From: Agrypnia vestita
Taxonomy: Eukaryota; Arthropoda; Insecta; Trichoptera; Phryganeidae
NCBI GenBank assembly: GCA_016648135.1
Contig: JADDOH010001516.1
Location: 310,001-374,000, forward strand
Direction: 5' to 3'
Length of the DNA stretch: 64,000 nt
Of this stretch, positions 52,401 to 60,834 are shown piece by piece; position 1 is the first letter of the stretch, and every line of letters starts with the position of its first letter. The position numbers and the translations under genes were made by a program. A model generated the notes under the pieces. The model was not told the DNA's origin. It saw nothing but the letters and a program-made list of their open reading frames with translations, and did no database searches.

Positions 52401-54890
52401 AGAGGCAGGATGAGTGGATACAGGGCGCAAATGATACTCACGGTTAACTGTGATATTTATTGGGAGCAATTTACCGATGTGGAGTTAAGTACATAAATAT
52501 ATATTGCTATGGCGGCCGGCGACAGAGTGATTGGACCTACCGGCGACCAGAACCGGGTAAGCCGCATCGAGCTCCTGAATGGTGGGTATCGTTCGAAGCG
52601 TGCGGCTAGAATTATGACAGCTCTGGACCGCCGCAACAATAAATTATTATTGTCGCCTAGCGCTTCGTCATGTGTTATATTTATTTATTATTATTCAAAT
52701 ATGATTACAATTCGGGTTGGACTTTGCCTGTCTCACTAGAAGAATCTGTGTTGAGACAGGCATGGTTTACAATTAGCTGTAGAATTTTTTACAAGTATCT
52801 TGTAAACATGACCAAATACGTGACCGTAGGATGCCCCCAACAAATACCAACCCTCTCATGTGGAAGTCAAAATTTTGAAACGGTGCCAAAATTTACATTC
52901 CCTAGGCTCCCTGATAACAAACAACAATAATACTACAGAGCAGATCCAGAAGCCCATAGTGAGTTCAAATCGCGGTTTTTTCCGCCTACAAAAGCAGATG
53001 AAATCCAGACTGCTGTCCAGAAACACCAAGATATTAGTGTACAAAACGCTTATTAGGCCAGTGCTCAAGTACGCAGATGAGACGCGGGTACTAACTAAGA
53101 GGAATAAGCGAGCACTGAACGTTTTTGAAATGAAAATTTTGAGGCGTACTAGAAAATAGACTGGCGCAGACTTTATAAAAATGAGCTCTATACTCTGTTT
53201 AAGGAGCTAAACGTCACAAAATCTATAAAACTGGAAGACTTCGGTGGCTGGGTCATGTGGAGAGAATGTCCGAGCATCAAGCACCAAATTCCCTGCTGAA
53301 TTCAAGGCCAATAGGGCGAGGGAGCTTAGGAAGGCCAAAATTAAGATGGCGTGGCAACGTCCTCAAAGACATTTCTGTCTTGGAGCTTCGGAACTGGAGA
53401 GAGCTGGCATTAAACCGAGATGAGTGGAGGAAGACTCTAGGAATTGTAGTTCCAAGATGATGATGATCTGGTTAACAACGTAACAAGTATTTATATATCC
53501 CCCTTGTTAAATATACGTTATTAAAAAAAAAGTTATTAATAAAGTGATAAAAATCAGTAATTCAGAAGAAACTGATGTAAGATTGTTTTTTTTTTCATTT
53601 CAGGGTTGTGATCACAATGTTCATCAGCGCCTACTGGCACGGGATAGAGCTGGGGTACTACACCAGCCTGGTGCTCGCCGGCTTTTACATCGTGGCGGAG
53701 AAACCCTACCACAAGATATACCACTACACCAGCGGCTGGGTAAATCTCACCATCTTCATTTGCTTAGTTGGGTTCAATTTCGTTCCAAGAGCATCTCCCA
53801 CTCCAGTCTGTAGTCGCCCCCCTACCTATCTCATCGAGATCCAGCCTCTGGCCGCACATTTCTCATTCCTAGTTTACCCTTAGAGATCTTCTCGTGCTGG
53901 AAAGTAGCGTGTATAGTGTGAGTGTTGCGTGTTTATGTATGGGATGAATCAGCAGAAGCAGGAATGAGCAGGACACAGGGCGCAAATGATACTCACGGTT
54001 ACACGATGTTATTTATTGTGACACATACAGATGTGATTGCGTACAGGAATATCACTTGTTTTTGCTACGGCGGCCGGCGACAGAGTGGTGGCAGATCCTT
54101 TCCATTTAAAAAGACATTTGAATTACAGTTGCCGGCAAACTTCTTGAAATTCTTTGGCGTAGTGAGGGAATGTGCAGAAGACGAAATTTGGGTCTCGTTG
54201 GTGGAAAGGTAGATGCGCAAACTTCCCCCCACTACGCCGTAGAATTTCAAGATGTTTGCCGGCTACTGTAGAATGCATGATAAAAACCCTGAAAAAAATC
54301 CAATTGGAATGTTTTCCAATTGGAATTCTAAGGTTTTTATTTTTTTATTTGACTTGCATTAAAGGGAATGATTTTTTCATATTCGACATAAGTTACTGTA
54401 ATGATAGTCCAACGTTGTACAAAAAATATGTCAGAAATATTGAAAAAAAAAATGCAAACTTTGATGTCGCATATTCCCATAACTATTGATATTAGGTCAT
54501 GACAGCTTAAACATTTTCGGCTCATAATCAAGGCCTGCGAGGCTATTAATGTTTTCCAAATAACCCTTGTATATGTTCTGAGGACACGATGACTGGATTT
54601 TGTCTACGGAGGTATAATATAATATTATCCCTGATGACTATTTAGGCCGTCATCATTATTGTTTTATGTTTCAGGGCTCTACGGCGTTTGCCGTGGCGAT
54701 GTGGCTCATCCAGGCGCACATCTTCAGCCACCTGATGATGTCCTTCGTGGTCCTGCAGCCGAGTATCATCTTTACCCACGCAGCGGCCATGAACTACGTG
54801 CCATACATTTCTCTTCTCTTCTTTTACCTCTTCGGGAAACTAGCGCTGTCGTTTCTGCAAAAAGATGACCGCAGTGAATTATCGCTGTAA
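34257..54890 (+). CDS. MBOAT7: MBOAT7-type lysophosphatidylinositol acyltransferase (farjavit-like), seven exons, 470 aa
   Basis: Exons: 34257-34480, 37001-37287, 40443-40594, 45901-46112, 47085-47270, 53604-53739 and 54675-54890. All junctions are GT...AG and the phases (2, 1, 0, 2, 2, 0) join into 470 codons, against 472 in human MBOAT7. Family MBOAT7/LPIAT1 (Drosophila farjavit) transfers arachidonoyl and similar chains to lysophosphatidylinositol in ER membranes. Supporting blocks are GPYVRYRTYDDYL, MEYDFETINTLD, YWNRTVQYW and ISAYWHGIELGYYTS. By alignment the catalytic pair is Asn329 and His366. Several hydrophobic segments fit a multipass protein. Exons are strongly GC-rich at third positions, unlike the second copy downstream. 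A poly(A) signal AATAAA lies at 54905-54910. Confidence 0.95.
34500..34525. repeat. (ATA)n microsatellite
   Basis: A short ATA run just inside intron 1 of MBOAT7 copy 1. Confidence 0.85.
34760..35340. repeat. Repeat shared, in opposite orientation, with 42200-42610
   Basis: Shared phrases include TAGGGGAATCCCCGATAATAG, GGATACACGGTGCACAGC and TCCGTTTGTACATTCC(C/T)AGCGG, plus ATATTCG-rich parts ending TTGCATCACTA. Order of blocks differs between copies, so ends are approximate. It lies in intron 1 of MBOAT7 copy 1; the other copy is in intron 3. Confidence 0.6.
35860..36250 (+). pseudogene. LINE 3' fragment
   Basis: It encodes ARLAVHNGILVPTLMYGSEA and IEMRSLRRMCG, then a stop and RVKNEDVRKECKADL. 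This is the RT C-terminal end common in insect genomes. It ends in an inverted pair GTAACTTCCGTAATT / AATTACGGAAGTTAC. Confidence 0.8.
36310..36715. repeat. Palindromic repeat family B, copy
   Basis: A large inverted repeat: TGGACTATCATTACAGTAA faces TTACTGTAATGATAGTCCA, with AAAAACCCTGAAAATTTTCC near the centre. The outer end is GGTTATTTGGAAAACATTAA. Other copies are at 42795-43235, 46430-46830, 47345-47935 and 54275-54570, and an end fragment is at 35370-35460. Confidence 0.8.
37001..37287 (+). CDS. MBOAT7: MBOAT7 copy 1, exon 2
   Basis: The acceptor is GATTATAG. It encodes KCHLVSMAYLFTYMLVFRL, then LHQMLTILKLIGVAFDIHL and a charged loop, ending at FHYTFSYIGMVV. The donor is GTGAGC at 37288, phase 1. 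Confidence 0.94.
37450..37900 (-). pseudogene. LINE fragment, RT C-terminal end
   Basis: The minus strand gives PFWGTGNKTNSLQRQQNKIL followed by KMVYNLKYLTPTE, then stops. It is a degenerate reverse-transcriptase tail in intron 2 of MBOAT7 copy 1. Confidence 0.6.
39117..39492 (+). pseudogene. Second copy of the 28590-29560 LINE family, 3' end only
   Basis: It encodes MLGYNSLKTRRNVYLIAYFY and RLLRGMIDNHEIMRSIGF, almost the same as the first copy, then diverges through frameshifts. It ends in ATAAATTAAATTGAATTGAA. Truncated at the 5' side. Confidence 0.85.
39600..40110 (+). pseudogene. LINE 3' fragment, C-terminal end with stop
   Basis: One clean frame at about 39615-39750 reads CPQLLERICSRVPSRISRSH, AGFAVETAATNYFFNSPLQR and LPRLANR, then TAA. 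The remainder is AT-rich 3' sequence without coding sense. Confidence 0.7.
40443..40594 (+). CDS. MBOAT7: MBOAT7 copy 1, exon 3
   Basis: The acceptor is TTTTCCAG. It encodes GPYVRYRTYDDYLKLPFAGS, the family-typical G(P/F)(Y/F)xRYRTYxD(Y/W) segment, and ends at SHNFPVE. The donor is GTAAAA, phase 0. Confidence 0.95.
40680..42106. mobile_element. TTAA-flanked non-autonomous DNA transposon, 1.4 kb
   Basis: TTAA at 40676-40679 and 42107-42110. The inverted ends are GGCGGTACAT and ATGTACCGCC. No transposase is visible inside. A TTAA target and a G-rich start suggest piggyBac-type mobilisation. It lies in intron 3 of MBOAT7 copy 1. Confidence 0.75.
42200..42610. repeat. Opposite-orientation copy of the 34760-35340 repeat
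   Basis: It carries GCTGTGCACCGTGTATCC and ATTATCGGGGATTCCCCTAA, the reverse complements of phrases at about 34810-34875. With the copy in intron 1 it could pair across exons 2 and 3 of MBOAT7. Confidence 0.6.
42795..43235. repeat. Palindromic repeat family B, copy
   Basis: It starts GCAGGTTTATTTGGAAAACA and ends ATTAATGTTTTCCAAATAAT, with CCAATTGGAATGTTTTCC at the centre. Intron 3 of MBOAT7 copy 1. Confidence 0.8.
43262..43790. repeat. Dispersed repeat family A, copy 1
   Basis: It shares GAGGCAGGATGA...GATACAGGGCGCAAAT and ATACTCACG, then CGGC(G/C)A(A/C)AGAGTGA, with copies at 52310-52650 and 53895-54090. No coding sense. I cannot classify the family. Confidence 0.7.
45103..45875. mobile_element. 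TAA-flanked MITE, PIF/Harbinger-like, ending next to exon 4
   Basis: The inverted ends are AGCCATGTATTCACTAGGGG and CCTCTAGTGAATATATGGCT, flanked by TAA (45100-45102 and 45876-45878). A 3-base TWA target duplication is typical of PIF/Harbinger. Inside, a phrase CAGCTGTCATCATAACCTCA occurs twice (about 45509 and 45709), and a segment AAACCTCGTTAATTTGAAAT resembles ends of pogo/Tigger-like elements seen elsewhere here. Confidence 0.75.
45901..46112 (+). CDS. MBOAT7: MBOAT7 copy 1, exon 4
   Basis: The acceptor is AATCCCACAG. It encodes YIVTEEFRRRHFLYKNVFNF, then RFKMWMTSGLYMAQCITSIV and GVGAYPASLKS. The donor is GTAGGA at 46113, phase 2. A MITE ends 25 bases upstream of the exon. Confidence 0.94.
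46138..46427. repeat. MITE with 40-base inverted ends
   Basis: ATATGTGGGGTATAAAAGCA plus AAGGCAGCAATATC at the left faces GATATTGCTGCCTTTGCTTT plus TATACCCCACATAT at the right. A partial relative (ATTCAGTACATT...TGACTGCATTCAAAACATT) is at about 60195-60275. Just after exon 4 of MBOAT7 copy 1. Confidence 0.85.
46430..46830. repeat. Palindromic repeat family B, copy
   Basis: It has the phrases GTATCATTACAGTAACTTAT and ATAAGTTATTGTAATGATAG as opposing arms and AAAAACCCTGAAAAAATTCC between them. Its outer end is of the AACAGAGCTAGTCCA subtype. Intron 4 of MBOAT7 copy 1. Confidence 0.8.
47085..47270 (+). CDS. MBOAT7: MBOAT7 copy 1, exon 5
   Basis: I chose the acceptor TTGACTTAG (47084) because it keeps phase 2; the AG at 47091-47092 would break the frame. 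It encodes SQEEADKMEYDFETINTLD, then FWRYWNRTVQYWMGKYVH, holding the conserved Asn329. The donor is GTATTT. Confidence 0.92.
47345..47935. repeat. Palindromic repeat family B, copy interrupted by a SINE
   Basis: The family B arms run to about 47645 (TAACTATTGAT) and resume at about 47835 (GATATTATGTCATGG). The 180 bases between are the tRNA-derived element described next. The outer end GGACTAGCTCTATTACACCC is at 47910-47930. Confidence 0.8.
47650..47824 (-). mobile_element. tRNA-derived SINE
   Basis: On the minus strand it starts GGCCCTCGTAGCCCAGTGGG (A box) and has a perfect B box GGTTCGATTCC at 47762-47772 within CCGGGTTCGATTCCCGG. About 100 bases of unrelated body follow and then an A-rich 3' end. 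The anticodon stem is mispaired, so I read it as a SINE head rather than a tRNA gene. Confidence 0.7.
48240..48410. repeat. Fold-back element, about 170 bases, copy 1
   Basis: CTTAAGAAAGAGAATCGAAT and GTAAGCCG-type arms face CGGCTTAC...ATTCGATTGCCTTTCTTAA. The centre is TTGTGTTGGTGTTTATACCC. A second copy is at 60285-60463. Confidence 0.85.
48618..48876 (+). pseudogene. hAT transposase remnant, upstream piece
   Basis: Open frame with LSRILQSNSIDLKKAANAIN, ADVIYRQLFEEAKEVAEQLD and SAEEYFRRAIYI. It resembles the helical region upstream of the dimerisation domain in ZMYM/KIAA1586-type hAT proteins. A TTTTCAG acceptor-like site precedes it. It is interrupted by the nested transposon. Confidence 0.75.
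48877..51064 (+). mobile_element. Unclassified DNA transposon nested in the hAT
   Basis: It begins TAGGCTGTCCCGATAAAT and ends GACGGGACACCCTA, and the inverted similarity extends about 85 bases inward (GACCTCTCAAAACTTGCGTAAT facing its complement near 50985). Its plus strand holds broken coding sequence: LPLPTVAKICDRYGLSTQSA, then YFDGRKDHRKEVLEDL, then VECDGTATNTDWKGGVIQYL and LHVNELPLRHLFLILDG. The aspartates in FDGRKD and CDGT are candidates for a DDE/D triad. I recall similar blocks in unnamed proteins of other animals but cannot name the superfamily. The host target appears duplicated as ATATAC, with 2 to 4 extra bases. Confidence 0.6.
50024..50675 (+). pseudogene. Broken transposase-like coding region of the nested transposon
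   Basis: Three segments in shifting frames. ANWNTLPLPTVAKICDRYGL and VASAVLTDVGLVSTEDLTLV lie at about 50030-50175, YFDGRKDHRKEVLEDLSQ at 50268, and VECDGTATNTDWKGGVIQYL with RPLQWCVCMLHVNELPLRHL at 50473-50610. Stops occur between them. The order and spacing look like one protein of perhaps 500 or more residues. No known domain name is assigned. Confidence 0.5.
51065..51593 (+). pseudogene. hAT transposase remnant, C-terminal dimerisation domain
   Basis: After the nested insertion the same frame continues with IPLLDSILSDLQDRLSLEIL, and ends with the hAT C-terminal (Dimer_Tnp_hAT) signature LPVSVATAERSFSTLRRINS and WLRASMVEERLPGLPLL. The stop is at 51593. This is the most conserved part of hAT enzymes. 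Confidence 0.9.
52310..52650. repeat. Dispersed repeat family A, copy 2
   Basis: It shares GAGGCAGGATGAGTGGATAC, AGGGCGCAAATGATACTCAC and GGCGGCCGGCGACAGAGTG with the other copies. Intron 5 of MBOAT7 copy 1. Confidence 0.75.
52855..53465 (+). pseudogene. LINE 3' fragment, endonuclease/RT-type family
   Basis: It encodes SLGSLITNNNNTTEQIQKPI, then SRLLSRNTKILVYKTLIRPV, FEMKILRRTRK, and after a frame change GRLRWLGHVERMSEHQAP and GSLGRPKLRWRGNVLKDI. The order matches the C-terminal half of a common insect LINE protein. A TGATGATGAT end follows. Intron 5 of MBOAT7 copy 1. Confidence 0.85.
53604..53739 (+). CDS. MBOAT7: MBOAT7 copy 1, exon 6, active-site histidine
   Basis: The acceptor is TTTCATTTCAG. 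It encodes VVITMFISAYWHGIELGYYT, which carries the near-invariant MBOAT His (His366), then AEKPYHKIYHYTSGW. The donor is GTAAAT, phase 0. Confidence 0.95.
53895..54090. repeat. Dispersed repeat family A, copy 3 (short)
   Basis: It shares AGGACACAGGGCGCAAATGA, TACTCACGGTTA and GGCGGCCGGCGACAGAGTGG with copies 1 and 2. Intron 6 of MBOAT7 copy 1. Confidence 0.7.
54275..54570. repeat. Palindromic repeat family B, partial copy
   Basis: It starts in the centre (AAAAACCCTGAAAAAAATCC) and runs to the outer end ATTAATGTTTTCCAAATAAC. The left arm is missing. Intron 6 of MBOAT7 copy 1. Confidence 0.8.
54675..54890 (+). CDS. MBOAT7: MBOAT7 copy 1, exon 7 with stop
   Basis: The acceptor is ATGTTTCAG. 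It encodes the last membrane segments (FAVAMWLIQAHIFSHLMMSF and YVPYISLLFFYLFGKLALSF) and a short charged tail ending in TAA at 54888. It aligns with the human C-terminal region without needing another exon. Confidence 0.94.
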   Translation, partial: GSTAFAVAMWLIQAHIFSHLMMSFVVLQPSIIFTHAAAMNYVPYISLLFFYLFGKLALSFLQKDDRSELSL

Positions 54891-54904
54891 ATTTGTTCAG
54901 ATAG

Positions 54905-54910
54905 AATAAA
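54905..54910 (+). terminator. Poly(A) signal of MBOAT7 copy 1
   Basis: AATAAA 15 bases after the stop codon; cleavage would be expected shortly after. Such a short 3' UTR is possible, though a later site cannot be excluded. Confidence 0.5.
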
Positions 54911-55507
54911 ATGAATGAATGAAAAATCGAAAAAATATTTCGATTTTTTTCCCAAGTGACAACAGACATGTCAATTTCGGATAATTTAGTAATATAAATG
55001 TGTCGATCTTTGTATTAGCATAATAAATATTGCGTTTTCGAAATGATTTCTTGAAATATGCAAAAATGCAGACATTTTTCACAAAATTAATGGTTTTTTT
55101 CATGACTTTTACGATTTTAGGCGAATTTCATAATCACATCAAGTTTTTTGATTTTTCGAAATAATTTTAGTCCCTTGCGGCATAAAACAATACATTTTAG
55201 TTCACACAATTCGATTTTTTTTTAAATTTGACGAAATTGAAAAAAATATTTCAATTTTTTCGTGAGTGATCAATATGTGGAAGTGGAAATGAGTAGGTAT
55301 ATCTACGCTGTAACAATTTTATATGAAAGAATATTTGACCGACCGATGTATCTACAACTGGATAGTTCTTTGGCGTGGAAAAACCCCCTGACATGCGCAA
55401 TCATTATTTTCAAAATAATGATCGCGCATCTGTCAATGTCAGTTGTCAGAAAATATGACGTTAATTTTTTTATTTTTGATATAAGAGAAATAAATTTAAA
55501 CAAAAGG

Positions 55508-55508
55508 T

Positions 55509-55537
<29 letters not shown>
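55508..55537. repeat. (TA)n microsatellite
   Basis: About 13 TA units followed by TGTATA. Confidence 0.9.
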
Positions 55538-55543
<6 letters not shown>

Positions 55544-57083
55544 TATAATGTCAAATCTAGTTTTTTTATTGTTAATCTGTGATATTTATAACATAAATAA
55601 ATATTTTATGACCTTTTAAAAATGTTTAATTAATAACCCATATTTCAATGTTCTTGCATTTGCTTCAACTTAAAATTAATTTTAAGAGGTAGCTATGCCT
55701 TTGAAGAGTAGCCTAAAATACACGTCTATTATTTGTAGATAAACACGACACCGTGCGCCATTTTGATTATATACAGACGAGGAATTTTTTTAATAAGTAA
55801 ATATAAGTGAAGGTGTTCTTGCAAAAATAAAAATTTTGGTGAATAAATACCTACTTCTCTAAAATACTATTTTTTTCCACTATTTCCAAATATCTCCACC
55901 AACTCCTGCCAAGCTTGGTTCTTGGCATATTTGAGTAATCCTCACACTATTACAGGTCTTTTCTCCCATATTACAGGTCTTTTCTCCACTTCATCAATAA
56001 AAAATTCAGTGTCAAAGCTATCCATAACCATAGAAAAGAGAATATAATCCACGCGTGCTCCTGTTGTGACATGGAACCGTGCGGTGCCCGCAACGCGACT
56101 GAACGCTCTCGTAGGCCCCATAGTAATAGGATCGTGCGGGCGCCGTGCGGGTCTATTTTCTAGCGGTTGGGTTGCGGGCACCGCAGCGGTTGACTAACCG
56201 CACGGTTGTGTCTGAACGATCACATACAAACCTAGGTAAATGAGACCCGCACGGATATCATGCGATTCTGAAACGGCACGGTTCCCGCTGTGTCTGAACA
56301 AGCGCTTAATTGTCAGTTCTTGCGGCTGGTTTTGCCAACTGCATTATTTTTGCTTATGAGGGTTTATTTTGTTTTAGTTAACCGAAAATTCTCATGTGTG
56401 TTCGCTATATGATTCAGCAGAAATTATAAACAGAAGAACATCTGCACACATTGAACAAGATGTAATCAAAAGGCCCATTTATGTTCCTACTTACAATTCA
56501 CTTAGTTCTTTCATTCAATTTTACATCTAAAAGTTTTGATGGCATTACGTAGCCCTGTTGCACACCTTTGCAAAATCAAACCATGGCCTGAATGACCAAT
56601 TATTTCTTACACAACACCTTCGGATTTCCAAAACGATTTCTGGGAAATGTTTACATTCCATTGAAGTAGGTAATTGTTTTAAACAATATATACAATTTTT
56701 ATAACACGTATAAAACGACGACGAATGACACCGAATGTCAAAACACTGCGATTGCACCAGAAATGCTTCAACACTTGCTCTTCAAATATTTGATCAATAA
56801 AGTTCATACTGTTACGTTTAATATTTGCGGATTACTTTTACACCTCAGAAGATGTTGCGAGTTCAGATTTTAAATGTCAGTTAAGATTTTAAATCCTTTC
56901 AAAAAAATCTTTGAAATATATACTTTTATTTTGATGTTGAAAGTTCAAAATAACAAAGTTCAGAAATTTATAACCATCTTTCAGAGATAGGCCACATAAT
57001 GAAAAAAGAAGACGATGTTGAAATTTTTAGATTAGAGGCCATTGGTTTGACATTCTAAAAATGTTAAAAAAAATCTAAAACAC

Positions 57084-57234
57084 TAAGGGCCGGTAGTTTC
57101 AAGTTGGATTAAAGTAAGCGTTCTTTTAAAACATAGATTTTTACGTTCTCCACCAATCAGACGATCCGTTTTCGTAAAAATCTATGCTTTAATCGACCGC
57201 TTACTTTGATCGAACTTGAAACAACCGGGCCTAA
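57084..57234. repeat. Palindromic MITE, copy of the 6611-6761 family
   Basis: TAAGGGCCGGTAGTTTCAAG facing CTTGAAACAACCGGGCCTAA, with the same centre (TTTTTACGTTCTCCACCAATCAGA against its relative at about 6670-6705 in inverted order). Confidence 0.85.
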
Positions 57235-59539
57235 ATCAGATATATTACATAATAATACATAATATAAGGAATGTGAATAATACAAATAAATGTAAGGAAT
57301 AACCCGATAGATAATATATTCTCCATTTCATTCTTTCATAGATAATATATTCTCCATTTCATTCTTCGCGTCTTAATTTTTTTATACCTTGATTAAATGA
57401 TTTATGATCTCTTAATGAGTGTACTTAACTTTTTTTTTACTCCCTTTCTTTTAACTCGTAGCGTCTGCTTGTCTGCCGAAAAAACTTTGGATCGATTTTT
57501 AACCCTTTTCCCGTGATCCAATTGAGCTGAAACTTTGCAGACAAGTTTGTGGCGAAGATAAAAATGATCAAATAAATTTTCGTTTAAATTTTTTTAAATA
57601 ATTATAGTATAATATTAGGTTTTCCGAAATTTTAACGATTTATATATTGTTTAATTTTCGAGCCCGACGCGTGGAATACGCGCAAAACCTGTTTATTATT
57701 AGAAAAGGTGTATAATAAAAACTTGGATTTCATGGGTTGGTTTTATTACGTTTCATTTTCTTTAAATTTTTCGAGAAAAAAAAATCGAGAAAAAGCTTTT
57801 TGGAAAGTTACGGACTTACACGAAGTTATGCGGATGACGGACGGACAACGAAATTATTTTAACTGGGATAACTAAAAATAGACACGGAATATTCACTTAC
57901 TGATTATTATTTTTTAATAGAGATGGATAAAATATGAATGTTTGTATTCATAACTCATTTTGGCCAATATTGCGGTTAGTGGATTTTATCTCTAAAGTAA
58001 AGATATTTAGTTGAATGTTAAACTATCAATGAAAAACTGCTCAATTTATACGACTTTTGTAAGACGTTACTTTTCTTCGTGAACATAGAATGAGTATATT
58101 AAACATCTCTGTAGTGAAAAGAAGTCAAAGAATTTTCCGTCAGTGATCAACTCTCAAACCTAGCTCTAATTTTAAAATCATCAGTTTATTATTATGGAAG
58201 TGTTTTATCAATCAAGAAGCAAAAATAACAATAATATTAATAATAATTTATATTCAAGTAACGATGTAAGTACCCAATAATTATGTTTATTTATTTATTT
58301 TATAATTATACAAAGGTGATATATACAATTTGGTTTGACTATGTCTGTTTCGCTAAAAGAATGTGTGTTAGGATTGGCATAGTTTACAATTAGTTGTACA
58401 ATTTTTTTTTGTAAGTGTCCTGTATTCAAAAGTACACGCATGTAGGTAAATACCAGTGGCGTGCAGTGGGTATAAACTTAGGTTATGCTGTGACCGACTA
58501 TATACCTAGGTATATTAAAAAAATATATATACGCATATACCTATAAGGGTACATACATTTTTTAAAGTATATAGAATGAACTATTTTGAGTAGCTTCAAT
58601 CCACAAAAATAACTGCACTATAAAAGAAGTATTGTAAACAATATTTCCTAAATAAATAAATATTTTATATATAGGAAATATGGCAAAATTTTTATGATAT
58701 CATTATATGTTATGATATGACAGATGACACATGGTATTTGTATTGTATTTACATTCTCCATAGAAAAGACATAGAATTTACAACGAAAGTTTTGGGTGGA
58801 ATTTGTAAAAAATAACAATTCCGCAATTACGTGCGCGTAGTTCTCACCTGGCATAGGACCTTTCGTAGAAGCACGCTAAATTTACTTGTCTATTACACAA
58901 AACTCGCAGCCTTAAAAATACACGTTTTTTTTCTCGACTTACTATATCTATGGAACGAAATATTGGGCGAAATAAATGAAGAATTGACATGAAGTTAGGC
59001 ACAGAAAAGTCGGAAATAAAACTTTTAGCCATAGGACGAATTACAGCTAGAATTTTATATCGGAAAAAAACAGATACGTCACGTTAAACGGAAACGTCAA
59101 AAATAAAACTTCTAGCCGTAGGACGAATTACGGATAGAATTTTATATCAACTTTTTCTTAAGATAAGGATTATTTAATTAATATTTGTTTCCCAGAATCT
59201 TTACTAATGCACAGCTTTTTTGCTTGTACGCGCTGCACTGGTACATACATACCTCCATATTTAAGTTGGGTACATATAAGGGGTACAAAAGTAAATGCAG
59301 TTATATCCCATCAAGGTGTTTTTCGAGATAAACACAAAAAAAGTCTGTCACTACTCAAGGAAATTTCTCTGGAATCTATGAAACCTACATTTTATTGGAA
59401 ATAAGATTTTAAAAACAATTGACATCACAGTTTTCCTTTTATGTAAGTGCATAAATACATATATAACTTTTAAATATGGACACTGCTACGTTTGCTACTA
59501 AATAGTGGACATTGCTGATTTTGCTATTCACATCTATAT

Positions 59540-60050
59540 CCCTATAGTCCCTCTTACAGTATGGTATTATTAGTTGGGGAGGGACTTATAAGTCAACCGT
59601 ACAGCCATTAATCATAATACAAAAAATAATTATTAATATGATTCTCAAAAAACCTTACGACTATCCTACTGTAAATATATTTCGAGAATGTAATGTAACA
59701 TCAATCACCAAAATATACAAAACTAACTCCTTATGCCAAATCTGTAAAGATTATTTTATAAATAAATCCCACCCCTTAGACTGTATAAGTATAATAGACG
59801 CAGAACAAAGAAGCAAATAAAGATACCAACTTTAAGAACACCATGGTACAACATCACTTGGTACATTTTTGCCGCAAAACAAATTTCAAGAAAAAAACAT
59901 TCCAAAATACTGAAAGTTTCAGAAAGGAGTCAAATCCTTGATTTTGGACAACAATGTATTGTAACATTGCCCACATGTCTCAAATAGTGACTTTAAAATG
60001 TAAAACATTATTATGTCTCTACTGTATTAATAAAAAAATAAAATAAAATA
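59540..60050 (+). pseudogene. LINE 3' fragment related to 32500-33030
   Basis: It reads YGIISWGGTYKSTVQPLIII, then MILKKPYDYPTVNIFRECNV and ITKIYKTNSLCQI. An AATAAAATAAAATA end follows at about 60030. Confidence 0.75.
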
Positions 60051-60284
60051 TGAATTGCTATGATGTTTTATGTGTGGCCATTTTGAATTTGATTCATCCT
60101 TGGGGGTTGATTGGTTGAAGTGGATATTGCATATCTTTGCTTTTAATAGTGATTTGGCAACATGATTATGGAACAGATAGAGCTATATTTAGTATAAAAC
60201 CTCGAATTCAGTACATTCTCAAATAGTAATCCTCAGTGACTGCATTCAAAACATTATTTTAAATTTTTTGGGTATTGCTAGACC

Positions 60285-60463
60285 TCTTTCCATTTAAGAA
60301 AGACAATTAAATTAGTATGTGTAAGCCGTGTGTACCAGGCACATTGTTTCGCTGTGTTAGTTTTAATACCAATAAACACCAACACAACGAAACAATGTAT
60401 GTCGTATGCACGGCTTACGTACACTAATTTGATTGTCTTTCTTAAATGGAAAGACCCATTGCA
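60285..60463. repeat. Fold-back element, about 170 bases, copy 2
   Basis: TTCCATTTAAGAAAGACAAT facing ATTGTCTTTCTTAAATGGAA, with GTAAGCCGTG / CACGGCTTAC inside. It lies 135 bases before the start codon of MBOAT7 copy 2. Confidence 0.88.
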
Positions 60464-60598
60464 AATCGAAAGCGCTGGAGTGTTTTTTTTTTGTAATCGT
60501 TGAAAATAAAAACAGATCAATTTGTTTTCAGGAATAAAAATAAATTTCCACAAGTCCAAGAAGTTTGATGCAAACAAGAAGAATCAAATAACAATAAA

Positions 60599-60834
60599 AT
60601 GCGGGTCATTATCGACTACCTTGGCACAAAACACGATTTGACTGGACTGTCAATATTACTGTTTTTCTCTGGTTTCGGGTTGATCTACAAAAGAATCAGA
60701 AACGCAGAACTCAGAAAGTGGACCGGCACTTTATTGGGACTGTTGATGACTGTTTTATTCTGTGGACAACACTTATGGCACTTTTTGTCAGCTGGGATCA
60801 TGACCATTTGGGCAATAAAAGTAGTCGGACCAAA
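60599..60834 (+). CDS. MBOAT7: MBOAT7 copy 2, exon 1
   Basis: Start context ATAAAATGCGG. The donor is GTTAGT at 60835, phase 2, as in copy 1. Four codons longer than exon 1 of copy 1. Confidence 0.9.

Larger units (their letters stand above)
54911..60598. other. Intergenic region between the two MBOAT7-like genes
   Basis: No conserved gene is seen in 5.7 kb. It holds an AT-rich repeat (55000-55260) also found at about 62720-62860, a (TA)n run at 55508-55535, a GC-rich repeat at about 56050-56310 (phrases GTGCGGTGCCCGCAAC and GGCACGGTTCCCGC), the MITE at 57084-57234, a LINE fragment at 59540-60050, and a fold-back at 60285-60463. The short open frames here have no recognisable product. Confidence 0.6.

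Noticed and set aside
53604..53883. Exon 6 of MBOAT7 running on to a stop at 53883
   Set aside because: The frame stays open past TSGW, but a good donor (GTAAATC) lies at 53740 and the next exon resumes the family alignment exactly; the read-through residues do not match the family.
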